A stretch of DNA of 64,000 nucleotides from Corynebacterium camporealensis (GTDB lineage Bacteria > Actinomycetota > Actinomycetes > Mycobacteriales > Mycobacteriaceae), in contig NZ_CP011311.1 in the NCBI RefSeq assembly GCF_000980815.1, positions 1,098,571 to 1,162,570 on the forward strand, written 5' to 3'. Positions 37,273 through 46,459 of the stretch are shown here, one piece after another; positions within the stretch are counted from its first letter, which is position 1; every line of letters starts with the position of its first letter. A program made the translations under genes and the position numbers. The notes under the pieces were generated by a model that was given only the letters and a program-made list of their open reading frames with translations, did not search any database and had not been told where the DNA came from.

Positions 37273-38271
37273 ATGGTCAACGTCGCTGTGATGGGCGCAG
37301 GTTCGTGGGGTACGACCCTGGCGAAAGTCTTTGCCGACGCAGGTCAGAAAGTCCGGCTGTGGGCCCGCCGCCCCGAGATGGCCGAGACCATCAATTCCCA
37401 GCACCGCAACATGGATTACCTGCCTGAGGTCGCGCTGCCCGAATCCATCGTGACGACCACCGACCCGGCGGAAGCTTTGGAGGACGCCGCGATCGTGGTC
37501 TTCGGTGTGCCTTCGCAGACTCTGCGCAGCAACGTTGAGGCCTGGGCGAAGCATTTGCCTGACGATGCCACCTTGGTCTCCATCTCCAAAGGTGTCGAGA
37601 CCTCCACCTTGCAACGCATGAGCGAAGTCATTGCGGCAGCTGCCGATGTCAGCCCCGACCACGTTGCCGTGCTTTCTGGTCCGAACCTGGCGAAGGAAAT
37701 CGCCGACGAGCAAGCTGCTGCCACCGTTATTGCCTGCTCGGATGAAGAGCGCGCCAAGCGCGTGCAGGCTGCCGTGGCCACTCCGTACCTGCGCCCGTAC
37801 ACCAACACCGATGTCATCGGTGCGGAGATTGGCGGTGCGTGTAAGAACGTCATCGCGCTGGCCTGCGGTATGGCCTCTGGTAAGGGACTGGGTAACAACA
37901 CGATTGCCACGCTGATTACCCGCGGTCTGGCAGAAATTACCCGCCTGGGCACCGCTTTGGGCGCCGACCCGTTTACCTTCTCCGGCCTGGCTGGCCTGGG
38001 CGACTTGGTGGCTACCTGCAACTCGACGCTGTCGCGTAACCGCACCTTCGGTTACCGCTTGGGCCAGGGCGGCACACTGGAAGAAGCCAAGGCTGCGACC
38101 AATGGCCAGGTGGCGGAGGGCGTGTACTCCTCGGAGTCGATTTACCGCCTGGCCCAGGATGCCGGTGTGGAAATGCCGCTGACCGAAGCTGTTTACGGCG
38201 TGTGCCACCGCGGCGTCAACGTCGACGACATGGTCGTTGCCCTGATGGGTCGTACAAAGAAGTCGGAATAA
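37273..38271 (+). CDS. gpsA: Glycerol-3-phosphate dehydrogenase [NAD(P)+]
   Basis: Reduces dihydroxyacetone phosphate to sn-glycerol-3-phosphate for phospholipid synthesis. The product of 332 residues starts [20 protein letters not shown] (Rossmann GxGxxG). It contains [15 protein letters not shown], the catalytic lysine region [20 protein letters not shown], and [15 protein letters not shown] 37273 matches the family N-terminus; the ribosome site GGAAGG lies some 15 nt upstream, so its spacing is long. A TAATAT -10-like box is at 37219-37224. ddlA follows after 21 bp. Confidence 0.96.
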   Translation: MVNVAVMGAGSWGTTLAKVFADAGQKVRLWARRPEMAETINSQHRNMDYLPEVALPESIVTTTDPAEALEDAAIVVFGVPSQTLRSNVEAWAKHLPDDATLVSISKGVETSTLQRMSEVIAAAADVSPDHVAVLSGPNLAKEIADEQAAATVIACSDEERAKRVQAAVATPYLRPYTNTDVIGAEIGGACKNVIALACGMASGKGLGNNTIATLITRGLAEITRLGTALGADPFTFSGLAGLGDLVATCNSTLSRNRTFGYRLGQGGTLEEAKAATNGQVAEGVYSSESIYRLAQDAGVEMPLTEAVYGVCHRGVNVDDMVVALMGRTKKSE

Positions 38272-38278
38272 AAGGCAG

Positions 38279-38292
38279 TAGGATCTTTCCTC
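38279..38292 (+). promoter_or_regulatory. Possible leaderless promoter of ddlA
   Basis: TAGGAT (38279-38284) ends 8 nt before ATG 38293. ddlA may thus be transcribed apart from gpsA. Confidence 0.45.
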
Positions 38293-39354
38293 ATGACTGA
38301 AAAAATCCGCGTCGCCGTCGTCTACGGCGGCCGCAGCTCTGAACACTCCGTGTCCTGCGTCTCGGCAGGGGCTATCATGCACAATCTTGATCCGGAGAAA
38401 TACGAGGTCATCCCGATTGGCATTACCCAGGACGGCGCCTGGACTCAGGGCACGACTGAGGGGCTAGAAATCGTCGATGGCAAACTGCCCGTCGTGGAAC
38501 TGCGCGACGAGCTTGCACTTTCGCTCAACCCGGCGACCAAGGGTCGTTTCCACAATGTGAGCCAGCATCGCCACGAAGTCGAAGCCGACGTCATCTTCCC
38601 GGTCCTGCACGGTCCTTTCGGCGAAGACGGCACCGTCCAAGGTCTGTTTGAACTCTCCGGTATCCCGTACGTTGGCCCGGGTGTTCTGGCGTCTGCAGCC
38701 GGTATGGACAAAGAGTTCACCAAGAAGCTGCTCGTGGCCGAAGGCCTGCCCGTGGCCGAAGAGGTCATCCTGCGCGACCGCACTGAGCTGACCGAGGAAG
38801 AGAAGGACAAGCTGGGCCTGCCGGTCTTCGTCAAGCCTGCCCGCGGTGGTTCCTCGATTGGTGTCTCCAAGGTCAGCGACTGGGCCGATTTCCCGGCCGC
38901 GGTCAAACAAGCCCACGAGTCTGACACCAAGGTGCTCGTCGAAGCAGAAATGGTCGGCGATGAGGTCGAGGTCGGTGTCCTGGAGTATCCGGACGGCCGC
39001 ATTGAAGCCTCCGTGCCCTCCCTGCTGACTGGCATCGAAGAATCCGAGGAGGGTTTCTATGGCTTTGAAACCAAGTACCTCGACAACGTGGTCTCCGCGA
39101 AGATCCCGGCACCTTTTGAGCCGGAGGTCACCGCGCAGCTACAAGAAATGTCCATCCACGCCTTCAAGGCCCTGGGTTGTGAGGGACTGACCCGCGTGGA
39201 CTTCTTCGTCACCGACGACGGCCTGCGCATCAATGAGGTCAACACCCTGCCGGGCTTTACCCCCATCTCCATGTACCCGCAGGTCCTCGCCGCTTCCGGT
39301 GTGGATTACCCGACGCTGCTGGACACCCTGGTCCAGCAGGCGCTGGCAAAGTAG
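38293..39354 (+). CDS. ddlA: D-alanine--D-alanine ligase
   Basis: ATP-grasp enzyme making D-Ala-D-Ala for peptidoglycan. The 353-residue product has VVYGGRSSEHSVSCVSAGAI at the N-terminus and LHGPFGEDGTVQGLFEL. The ATP-grasp core has PVFVKPARGGSSIGVSK and LVEAEMVGDEVEVGVLEY, and the C-terminal GLTRVDFFVTDDGLRINEVN and LPGFTPISMYPQ. Length is typical of the DdlA/VanA group. It is the target of D-cycloserine. Its 3' end faces the convergent DUF3515 gene. Confidence 0.97.
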   Translation: MTEKIRVAVVYGGRSSEHSVSCVSAGAIMHNLDPEKYEVIPIGITQDGAWTQGTTEGLEIVDGKLPVVELRDELALSLNPATKGRFHNVSQHRHEVEADVIFPVLHGPFGEDGTVQGLFELSGIPYVGPGVLASAAGMDKEFTKKLLVAEGLPVAEEVILRDRTELTEEEKDKLGLPVFVKPARGGSSIGVSKVSDWADFPAAVKQAHESDTKVLVEAEMVGDEVEVGVLEYPDGRIEASVPSLLTGIEESEEGFYGFETKYLDNVVSAKIPAPFEPEVTAQLQEMSIHAFKALGCEGLTRVDFFVTDDGLRINEVNTLPGFTPISMYPQVLAASGVDYPTLLDTLVQQALAK

Positions 39355-39384
39355 CGGGGCCACAAGGCTCCGGGGAAACGGAAG

Positions 39385-40284
39385 TTACTGCTCTTCCGTG
39401 TGTTCGGCGAGCAGGTTGCTCATGGTGACTAGTACGTCGCCGGAAACGTCTTGTGGGGAGTGGACGGCGAGGTCGTTTTCGCGGCCTAAGGCGAACCAGG
39501 AGCCAGCGGTGGTGCCACCTGCCAGGGTGGTGTCTTCGAACCAGGGGACGTCGTTGATTTGCTGTAGCTGTGCGCCGGCTTCGTAGTTCTCGGGTGGGGC
39601 AACGCCACAGCGCATGACGATTTCCTCGCGTCCCGGTGCGCCCCAGACGTAGGTGTTTTCTTCGTCGATGTCGCGGCGTTCGTAGCCTTCGGCGAGTTCA
39701 TCGGGAAGCTCTGCTTCCAGTCCGCGGCACATCTCATCCGGGCCGGCTTCCAGCTGCGATAGCGGTGCCGGGTGCGGGTCGTGCTTGTCCTGTTCCAAGG
39801 TGCCCAGGGCGTCCTTGAGGCCTTCCGGGCGGGAATCATCAAAGAAGGTCACCGCGACGACTGGTTCGCGGTCGGTGGTGTACCAGGTGTGCAGGTTCGA
39901 GTTCGGGGTCATGTCGTTGACCTGCAGCCACTCGGTGCCTTCGATGTCTTCGGTCTGGGAGTACTCGGTGTACTGGAAGGGCAGGTCGACACCGCAGCGC
40001 AGTGTGATGGACTCAGTCGAGTTCGATGCCCAGGCGGCGGCACCTTCCGGTACCGGTTCGGCGATTTCTGCCCGCGGGTGGCCCTGGAAGTCGTCGGGGA
40101 GGGCATCGAGAAGCGCGCGGCATTCTGCGGAGTCTGCCTTTTCCGACGGGAAATCTGACATGGCTACCGGCGCTTTCGCGGTAGAGTTATACACCCAGTA
40201 GGCTCCGCCGAAAACGCCCACGACCATTGCAATCGCGATCGCTAATGAGATGTAGATTGCGGTGCGGTTAAATTGGGTTGTCAT
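39385..40284 (-). CDS. DUF3515 family protein with an internally duplicated domain
   Basis: 299-residue membrane-anchored protein. An N-terminal helix (TAIYISLAIAIAMVVGVFGG) is followed by an extracytoplasmic part with two similar halves. Half one runs from ECRALLDALPDDFQG through ESITLRCGVDLPFQYTE to WLQVNDM; half two from MCRGLEAELPDELAEG through EIVMRCGVAPPENYEAG to LQQINDVPW. Each has a Cys...RCGV pair that could form a disulfide. Mycobacterial DUF3515 proteins, also located between ddl and thiL, are as I recall single-domain. ATG 40284 has a TACTAT -10 box 8 nt upstream; the longer frame to 40644 runs into thiL. The function is unknown. Confidence 0.85.
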   Translation of the reverse strand: MTTQFNRTAIYISLAIAIAMVVGVFGGAYWVYNSTAKAPVAMSDFPSEKADSAECRALLDALPDDFQGHPRAEIAEPVPEGAAAWASNSTESITLRCGVDLPFQYTEYSQTEDIEGTEWLQVNDMTPNSNLHTWYTTDREPVVAVTFFDDSRPEGLKDALGTLEQDKHDPHPAPLSQLEAGPDEMCRGLEAELPDELAEGYERRDIDEENTYVWGAPGREEIVMRCGVAPPENYEAGAQLQQINDVPWFEDTTLAGGTTAGSWFALGRENDLAVHSPQDVSGDVLVTMSNLLAEHTEEQ

Positions 40285-40292
40285 AAGCGCTA

Positions 40293-40312
40293 ATAGTATC
40301 GAAAGGCTCTTC
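40293..40312. promoter_or_regulatory. Overlapping divergent -10 boxes for the DUF3515 gene and thiL
   Basis: TACTAT on the minus strand (40298-40293) and TAGTAT on the plus strand (40294-40299) share five base pairs. The first is 8 nt from the minus ATG; the second is 13 nt from GTG 40313. Confidence 0.5.
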
Positions 40313-41269
40313 GTGCACCTAAGCAAGACGCTCGCCGACGTCGGTGAGGCCAACGTCATCCAAGAGATCACCGCAGCAGCGCCGAGCAATCTCAACGGCG
40401 ATGATGCCGCAGTACTCTTCCCGGCAGCACCTAATTCCCGCACGGTGGCCTCGACGGACACGATGGTGGAAGGGCGGCACTTTACCCGCACCTGGTCCAC
40501 GCCCGCTGAGATTGGGCAAAAGGCCATTGTGGCGAATTTCGCAGACATCGAAGCCATGGGCGCCCGCCCGACTGCGGCATTGCTCGCCGTGATTGCCCCG
40601 AAGAACACCCCGCTGGCTTTGGTCCGCGGGATTGCTGAGGGCATCGCGAGCCGCTGCGCGCATTACCAGGCTGAACTCGTCGGCGGTGACGTTAGTGCCG
40701 GTTCGGAGCTGGTCATCACGGTGACCGCCATTGGCTCTCTGGGTGGCAGTCTGCCGCCGCTGACCCTGGATGCCGCCCGTGTCAGCCAAAAGGTCGTCGC
40801 CCACGGCAAGATTGGGCATTCCGCCGCAGGCTTTGCGTTGCTGCAGCGCTTTGGCCGCAGCCTGCCCACACAATACGAGGATCTCTGGCCGCTTATCGAT
40901 GCCCACTGCGCTCCCTGGATCCAACCCGGCCGCGGCGTGATTGCCCGCTCCACTGGGGCAACCGCCATGACTGATAACTCCGATGGTCTTATCCACGACG
41001 TCGGAATGCTGGCCAAGCGCTCCGGTGTGCGCATCGATTTACACAAAGACGCCCTGCAACCAGACCCGCTGTTGCAGGCCGCCGGTGCCGTCTTAGACAC
41101 AGACCCCTGGGAGTGGGTCTTAAGCGGCGGCGAGGACCACACCTTGATTGCCACCACGCACAAAGACGCGCCTTCTGGTTTCCGCGTCATCGGCGATGTA
41201 CACCGCGGTGAAGGTATCACCGTGGATGGAGGACCTGCCGCCTATAGCGCTAGTTGGGAGAGTTTCTAA
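40313..41269 (+). CDS. thiL: Thiamine-monophosphate kinase
   Basis: Phosphorylates thiamine monophosphate to the diphosphate cofactor. The product of 318 residues is of the PurM/SelD fold: [41 protein letters not shown] (metal-binding Asp), [11 protein letters not shown], and [16 protein letters not shown] near the C-terminus, then [14 protein letters not shown] chose GTG 40313, preceded by GAAAGG, instead of 40262, which lies within the divergent gene. The ung start is 1 nt after the stop, so they are coexpressed. Confidence 0.93.
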   Translation: MHLSKTLADVGEANVIQEITAAAPSNLNGDDAAVLFPAAPNSRTVASTDTMVEGRHFTRTWSTPAEIGQKAIVANFADIEAMGARPTAALLAVIAPKNTPLALVRGIAEGIASRCAHYQAELVGGDVSAGSELVITVTAIGSLGGSLPPLTLDAARVSQKVVAHGKIGHSAAGFALLQRFGRSLPTQYEDLWPLIDAHCAPWIQPGRGVIARSTGATAMTDNSDGLIHDVGMLAKRSGVRIDLHKDALQPDPLLQAAGAVLDTDPWEWVLSGGEDHTLIATTHKDAPSGFRVIGDVHRGEGITVDGGPAAYSASWESF

Positions 41270-41270
41270 C

Positions 41271-41909
41271 GTGCATCCGACCTATCACCCGTCCTGGGCA
41301 CCGGCTTTGGCCCCCGCATTAGGGGAGCACTGGCCACACATCCGGACTGAGCTAGAAAAGGGCGATTTCCTGCCTGCTGCAGAAAACATCTTCCGTGCCT
41401 TCGACATGCCACTCGATGAAGTCAAGGTGCTCATCGTGGGCCAAGACCCGTATCCGACACCAGGCCATGCGATGGGGCTGTCCTTTTCCACCCAGCCGGG
41501 CGTAAAACCACCGCGTTCCTTGGTGAATATCTACCAGGAACTCCATGACGACCTTGGGATTGCACCCCGTCAAGACGGCGACCTGACCGGCTGGTTTCAC
41601 CAGGGCGTGCTGTTGCTCAACCGCGTGCTGACGGTCGCCCCGGGCAATGCGGGGTCGCATCGCAAGTTAGGGTGGCAGGCCATTACTGAAGCTGCCATTC
41701 GCGCGCTTGATGGTCGGCCCATCGTGGCTATTTTGTGGGGCAAGGATGCCCAAGGCTGCCAGCAGTTTATTCCCAACGTGCCGTGCATTACCTCGCCGCA
41801 CCCGTCGCCGTTGTCAGCCCGGCGTGGATTCTTCGGCTCTAGGCCTTTTTCGAAAGCCAATGAACTTTTAGAGCAACAGGGTGTGCCGCCGGTGGATTGG
41901 CAACTGTAG
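41271..41909 (+). CDS. ung: Uracil-DNA glycosylase
   Basis: Family 1 uracil-DNA glycosylase, 212 residues, that removes uracil arising from cytosine deamination. The active-site water-activating motif [18 protein letters not shown] is near residue 55, [11 protein letters not shown] in the centre, and the DNA-intercalation motif [17 protein letters not shown] near the C-terminus. The start is GTG 41271 (VHPTYHPSW); the longer open frame begins within thiL. A ribosome site GGGAG lies about 10 nt upstream, inside thiL. The stop codon TAG forms part of the -10 box of the next gene. Confidence 0.95.
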   Translation: MHPTYHPSWAPALAPALGEHWPHIRTELEKGDFLPAAENIFRAFDMPLDEVKVLIVGQDPYPTPGHAMGLSFSTQPGVKPPRSLVNIYQELHDDLGIAPRQDGDLTGWFHQGVLLLNRVLTVAPGNAGSHRKLGWQAITEAAIRALDGRPIVAILWGKDAQGCQQFIPNVPCITSPHPSPLSARRGFFGSRPFSKANELLEQQGVPPVDWQL

Positions 41910-41919
41910 AATTACCGCC
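41907..41919 (+). promoter_or_regulatory. Leaderless promoter of the DAK2-domain gene, overlapping the ung stop
   Basis: TAGAAT (41907-41912) includes the ung stop codon TAG and ends 7 nt before ATG 41920. Confidence 0.58.
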
Positions 41920-43269
41920 ATGACATTTCCCAGTGCGTTGGATTCGACAGGCCTCTACGGTTGGGCCACCCGCGCCGTCGGCGAATTAAACCAGCGCCGC
42001 GCGGAGATTAACGCACTCAACGTCTTCCCGGTCCCGGACTCGGATACTGGCTCCAACATGGCCCACACCATGGAAGCCGCCCTTGCTGAAGCCGATAAGG
42101 GTGGCGATGTCGCAGCAGCCCTAGCGCTGGGCTCTGTCCGTGGCGCCCGCGGCAACTCCGGCATGGTGCTCTCGCAGGTCCTGCGCGCAGTAGCTGATTC
42201 CACGAGCGATTCGCTTGTCGATGCCCCCATCTTCGCCCAAGCCATGGATCTCGCTGTGGAACTGGTCGACCGCGCCATTGCTGAACCTGTCGAAGGCACC
42301 GTTATTTCCGTGCTGCGTGCTGCGGCTGCTGCCTCGCGCGATGCCGTGGATACCGAACAACCACTGCACCCCACCGTGGCAGCAACGGTCACTGCGGCCC
42401 GTCGTGCGCTGCGCGATACGCCTTCGCAGTTGGCCGTGCTGCGCGAAGCAGGCGTTGTCGATGCCGGTGGCGCCGGCCTGGTCATTCTGTTGGAATGCTT
42501 GCTCGCAGAAATCGAAGGCACTGACGTAGCAAACGTCGATATGCACGTACCTGACGAGCAGGGCCCAGAACTAGAGATTATGTTCTTCTACCACGGCGAC
42601 CTGGAAGGGCTCGAAGAAGAACTGCGCCCTATGGGCAATAGCCTGGTCATTGCGCGAGCTAGCGATGACAGCGGCAGCGTGCACATTCACTCCCGCGTTG
42701 CCGGCCCGGTTATCGAGAAGGCCTATGCGCTCGGCGACGTCAGCCAGCTGCGCCTGGAAGTCCTTCCCGAGCACGTCGCCGAGATTCAATCTGAGCAGCC
42801 CGTGCGTCGCGTCGTCGTCGTGGTGCCGGAAGGCGGGATGTCGGAGTTGTTCTCCTCGGTGGGAGCAACCGTTCTGCGTCCAGGAACCAGTCTTGATGAC
42901 CCCAGCGCTGATGACATCGTGATTACCAACGGACTGGATATCGAGGCCGGTGCTGCACAGATCATCGACAATGCCTCGTTCATTTCCGGGCTGGCTGCCT
43001 TGTCGGTTTACGAGGTAGGCCATCCCGATACCGCAGCGATGGTGGAGACCATGCGCGATGTGGAACGCTCCATGCGCGTTGCCCATCCGGCAGAAGAAAC
43101 TCTGGATTCTGTGCGCGAGACCGCCCAGCAGCTGCTTAAAGAAGGCGGCGAACAAGTCTCGCTGCTAACCTCACTGCCAGTAGATACCGCAGCACTCGAA
43201 GAAGAACTCGGCGTGCAGGTAGGTGCAGTAACGATGGCGAATATCGCAACGGAAGTAGGAGTGGAATAA
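41920..43269 (+). CDS. DAK2 (DhaL)-domain protein, YloV/FakA-like
   Basis: 449-residue protein with an N-terminal DhaL/DAK2 nucleotide-binding domain containing NVFPVPDSDTGSNMAHTMEA (Asp residues for Mg-ADP), GSVRGARGNSGMVLSQVLR and DAGGAGLVILLEC, and a C-terminal DegV-like/DUF1949 region with HIHSRVAG and VVVPEGGMSELF. Firmicute relatives are fatty-acid kinase subunit FakA. Whether the corynebacterial protein phosphorylates fatty acids is not shown, and no FakB (DegV) gene is in the window. recG follows 3 nt downstream, a conserved pairing in Gram-positives. ATG 41920 is supported by its -10 box. Confidence 0.88.
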   Translation: MTFPSALDSTGLYGWATRAVGELNQRRAEINALNVFPVPDSDTGSNMAHTMEAALAEADKGGDVAAALALGSVRGARGNSGMVLSQVLRAVADSTSDSLVDAPIFAQAMDLAVELVDRAIAEPVEGTVISVLRAAAAASRDAVDTEQPLHPTVAATVTAARRALRDTPSQLAVLREAGVVDAGGAGLVILLECLLAEIEGTDVANVDMHVPDEQGPELEIMFFYHGDLEGLEEELRPMGNSLVIARASDDSGSVHIHSRVAGPVIEKAYALGDVSQLRLEVLPEHVAEIQSEQPVRRVVVVVPEGGMSELFSSVGATVLRPGTSLDDPSADDIVITNGLDIEAGAAQIIDNASFISGLAALSVYEVGHPDTAAMVETMRDVERSMRVAHPAEETLDSVRETAQQLLKEGGEQVSLLTSLPVDTAALEEELGVQVGAVTMANIATEVGVE

Positions 43270-43272
43270 GCC

Positions 43273-45348
43273 ATGCTCGGGTGGCGAGACGACCGACCCT
43301 TGGATGCTGTCCTGGATAAAAAGGACGCAAAGAAGATCACTCGCTACCTTGGCTATACAACCTGCGGTGAGCTGCTGCGCCATTATCCGCGTGACTACGT
43401 CCGCCATAACAAAGACGTCGGCCTGCACACTGCAGAAGAAGGTGAAATCGTCACGGTCACCGGCATCGTGGGTGGCATCAACACGAAGCGTGCCCGCAAC
43501 ACCACGATTTACCAGCTCAACCTCCAGAATGGCATCAGCGCCAGCTTCTTTAACGCCCACTGGATCCAGAAGGTGCTTTTTCCGGGCGTGCGCGTGATGT
43601 TGTCGGGCAAGCTGAAGTGGTTCCGCAGTCGGCCACAGTTGCAGCACCCGGATTTCGTAGTCATCGATAACTATGGCGGCAACGCGCCTTCGACCGGGTC
43701 GCTGCGCAGTCTGTCGCAATTCGGCGACATTGAAGAACTACTGGTCAACCGCGAGTGGATTCCCATCTACCCAGCCACCGCGAAGCTGACGTCTTGGTAC
43801 ATCATGGGTGCCATTCACAAGGTCTTGGCGGAAACCCCGCACATCCCTGAGCCGCTCGATGTCAAGATGCTTACCAGCATGGATGAGGCCATCCGTAGCG
43901 TTCACGAACCAGGGCCGGACGGCCCATACCGCGCGATTCATCGCCTCAAATACAACGAGGCTCTCGCCATCGGTTTGGTGATGGCGCTGCGCCAACGCGA
44001 TGCCGAATCGCACACCGCCGACGCCTTGCCCGCTCGTCGCGATGGCTTCCGTGCACACTTGCTGAACCACCTGCCCTTTGAACTTACCGATGGCCAAAGG
44101 CAGGTCATCACCGAAATCGAAGCAGACCTAGAAGAGACCCTGCCAATGATGCGCCTGCTCCAAGGCGAAGTCGGTTCGGGTAAGACCATGGTGGCCACGT
44201 GCGCGATGCTGCAAGCTGTCGATGCCGGCAAACAAGCAGCCCTACTCGCCCCGACAGAAGTGCTGGCCTCGCAGCACGCATCCTCGATTAGTCTGAGCGT
44301 GCCCGAAGGCGTCAAGGTCACCTTGCTGACCGGTTCGATGCGCGTGGCCGAAAAGCGCCAGGCTCTCCTCGATATCGTCAGCGGTACTGCGGACATCGTC
44401 ATCGGTACCCACGCCATCATTCAAGAAACCGTTGAGTTCTTTGAACTGGGCCTCGTGGTCGTTGACGAGCAACACCGCTTCGGCGTCGAGCAACGCGATA
44501 GCTTGCGCTCCAAGACCCCAGAAGGCATGAGCCCACACGTGCTGGTCATGACCGCAACGCCGATTCCACGCACCATCGCGATGACCGTTTTCGGCGATTT
44601 GGCTGTGTCCACGTTGAAGGAGCTGCCCGGTGGGCGTCGGCCTATCCAATCCTCGGTGGTGCCGGAGTGGGCGCCGTCGTGGACGCAGCGTGCGTGGGAA
44701 CGCATTCGCGAAGAAGTCGATAAAGGACACCAGGCCTACGTCGTATGCCCACGCATTGATGGCGAAGGCGGCGTATTAGAACTTGCCGCACAGCTAGAGG
44801 CCGGACCGCTGCAGGGCCTTAATGTCGATATCTTGCATGGTCGCATGAAAGATAAAGACGACGTCATGGCCGCGTTTAGCAGGGGAGAGACCGATGTTCT
44901 GGTCTCCACCACGGTCATTGAGGTCGGTGTCGACGTGCCGAATGCGACGGTGATGCTCATCCGCGAGTCCGAGAGTTTCGGCGTTTCCCAGCTGCACCAG
45001 TTGCGCGGTCGCGTCGGTCGTGGCGGTAATGCCTCGCTGTGTCTTTTCCACACCCTGGTCGCCGAAGACCACCCGGCGTTCGAGCGCATCCAAAAGATCG
45101 CTGCGACCACCAGTGGTTTCGACTTGGCCGAACTGGACCTGGAGACCCGCCAGGAAGGCGACATTTTGGGTACCTCGCAGTCTGGTACCCGCCGCACGCT
45201 GCAGCTGCTGCATCTGGCCGAAGATCGCGACATCATCGAGCGCACCCACGACGATGCTTTCGCGCTGGTGCGTCGCAATCCTGAACTCGCTGTGGAGCTC
45301 GTGGTTGACCTCACCGAATCCGAACAGGAGTACCTGGAAAAGACCTAA
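43273..45348 (+). CDS. recG: ATP-dependent DNA helicase RecG
   Basis: Superfamily 2 branch-migration helicase that remodels stalled replication forks, 691 residues. An N-terminal wedge/OB domain (VTVTGIVGGINTKRARNTTI) is followed by helicase motif I RLLQGEVGSGKTMVATCAML near residue 295, motif II VVDEQHRFGVEQRD, motif III VMTATPIPRTIAM, and C-terminal motifs including STTVIEVGVDVPNATVM and QLHQLRGRVGRGG. Length is normal. It is coupled to the preceding DAK2 gene. Confidence 0.97.
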   Translation: MLGWRDDRPLDAVLDKKDAKKITRYLGYTTCGELLRHYPRDYVRHNKDVGLHTAEEGEIVTVTGIVGGINTKRARNTTIYQLNLQNGISASFFNAHWIQKVLFPGVRVMLSGKLKWFRSRPQLQHPDFVVIDNYGGNAPSTGSLRSLSQFGDIEELLVNREWIPIYPATAKLTSWYIMGAIHKVLAETPHIPEPLDVKMLTSMDEAIRSVHEPGPDGPYRAIHRLKYNEALAIGLVMALRQRDAESHTADALPARRDGFRAHLLNHLPFELTDGQRQVITEIEADLEETLPMMRLLQGEVGSGKTMVATCAMLQAVDAGKQAALLAPTEVLASQHASSISLSVPEGVKVTLLTGSMRVAEKRQALLDIVSGTADIVIGTHAIIQETVEFFELGLVVVDEQHRFGVEQRDSLRSKTPEGMSPHVLVMTATPIPRTIAMTVFGDLAVSTLKELPGGRRPIQSSVVPEWAPSWTQRAWERIREEVDKGHQAYVVCPRIDGEGGVLELAAQLEAGPLQGLNVDILHGRMKDKDDVMAAFSRGETDVLVSTTVIEVGVDVPNATVMLIRESESFGVSQLHQLRGRVGRGGNASLCLFHTLVAEDHPAFERIQKIAATTSGFDLAELDLETRQEGDILGTSQSGTRRTLQLLHLAEDRDIIERTHDDAFALVRRNPELAVELVVDLTESEQEYLEKT

Positions 45349-45404
45349 GCTAACCCACGCGCTAGGGTAAGGAGGTTAAGAGACGAAAGGGAGCTGAAAA
45401 TACA

Positions 45405-45983
45405 ATGACGCGCATCATTGCGGGCGAGGCCCGTGGTCGCACCATCAAAGTACCTGCCAGCGGCACCCGGCCCACAGCAGATCGCGCCCGCGAGGGTCTT
45501 TTTTCTTCCCTGGACGTGCGCTGGGGTTTCCAAGGCTCCAAGGTCTTAGACCTCTTTGCCGGTTCCGGCGCGCTGGGCTTAGAGGCCGCCAGCCGCGGGG
45601 CGGAGGAGGTTGTCCTCGTCGAAGATAATCCGGCGGCGGTGAAGGTGATTGAGCACAACATTGGCGTCGTCAAGCATCCGCGCTTGACCGTTCGCGAGAC
45701 CAAAGTTGGCACCTTCTTGGCCGGCGCACCGAAGGGTTACTTTGACTTGGTGCTCGCCGATCCGCCCTATTCTTTCGACGACATCGATGGGTTGTTAGAA
45801 GCCTTAGAGCCCACGCTTGCCGATGCCGCCATGGTCGTCATCGAACGCCCCCGCGAAGCCGCCGAAACCCAGTGGCCGGAAGGCTTTGAACCAACGAAAC
45901 AAAAATTAAAGAAGCGAACCTTCGGTATTGCCCGGATGGACATGGCAATATATACCCGTCCCGGTTCCAAGGAGGAAGATTAG
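45405..45983 (+). CDS. rsmD: 16S rRNA (guanine(966)-N(2))-methyltransferase
   Basis: 192-residue SAM-dependent methyltransferase acting on G966 of 16S rRNA in assembled 30S subunits. It starts MTRIIAGEARGRTIKVPA, with RPTADRAREGLFSSL, the SAM-binding VLDLFAGSGALGLEAASRGA and the catalytic LVLADPPYSFDD. coaD begins 2 bp after the stop; the rsmD-coaD pairing is widespread. A stretch AAAGGGAG precedes the ATG. Confidence 0.95.
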   Translation: MTRIIAGEARGRTIKVPASGTRPTADRAREGLFSSLDVRWGFQGSKVLDLFAGSGALGLEAASRGAEEVVLVEDNPAAVKVIEHNIGVVKHPRLTVRETKVGTFLAGAPKGYFDLVLADPPYSFDDIDGLLEALEPTLADAAMVVIERPREAAETQWPEGFEPTKQKLKKRTFGIARMDMAIYTRPGSKEED

Positions 45984-45985
45984 TC

Positions 45986-46459
45986 ATGACTAAAGCTGTA
46001 TGCCCTGGTTCCTTCGACCCCATCACGTTGGGTCACCTGGATATCTTCACCCGTGCCAGCGAGCTTTTCGACGAAGTCACCGTCCTGGTCACCGGCAACC
46101 CCGATAAGCCCTCAGGCCTGTTCACCGTTGAAGAGCGCATGGAACTCATCCGTGGCGCAGTGGATCCGTCCATCAAGGTCGACTTCTGTGCCGGCCTGTT
46201 GGTTGATTACACCACCGAGCACAACATCGACACCCTGGTCAAGGGCCTGCGTTCCTCGCTCGACTACGAGTACGAACTGCCCATGGCGCAGATGAACCGA
46301 CGCCTTTCCGGCATCGATACCGTGTTCTTGCTGACTGATGAAAAGTACGGCTACATCAGCTCCTCGCTGTGCAAGGAGGTCGCACGCTTCGGCGGCGATA
46401 TCACCGGAATGTTCCCGCCGAACGTCGGCGCTGCCGTGATGGAGAAGTACCAGTCATGA
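45986..46459 (+). CDS. coaD: Phosphopantetheine adenylyltransferase
   Basis: Penultimate step of coenzyme A synthesis: 4'-phosphopantetheine plus ATP to dephospho-CoA. The product of 157 residues has the nucleotidyltransferase motif VCPGSFDPITLGHLDIFTRA at the N-terminus, KGLRSSLDYEYELPMAQMNR, and the ISSSLCKEVARFGGD end motif. A strong ribosome site AAGGAGG lies in the rsmD end. Its stop overlaps the next start by 4 nt (ATGA). coaE, the last CoA enzyme, is at 56848. Confidence 0.97.
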   Translation: MTKAVCPGSFDPITLGHLDIFTRASELFDEVTVLVTGNPDKPSGLFTVEERMELIRGAVDPSIKVDFCAGLLVDYTTEHNIDTLVKGLRSSLDYEYELPMAQMNRRLSGIDTVFLLTDEKYGYISSSLCKEVARFGGDITGMFPPNVGAAVMEKYQS

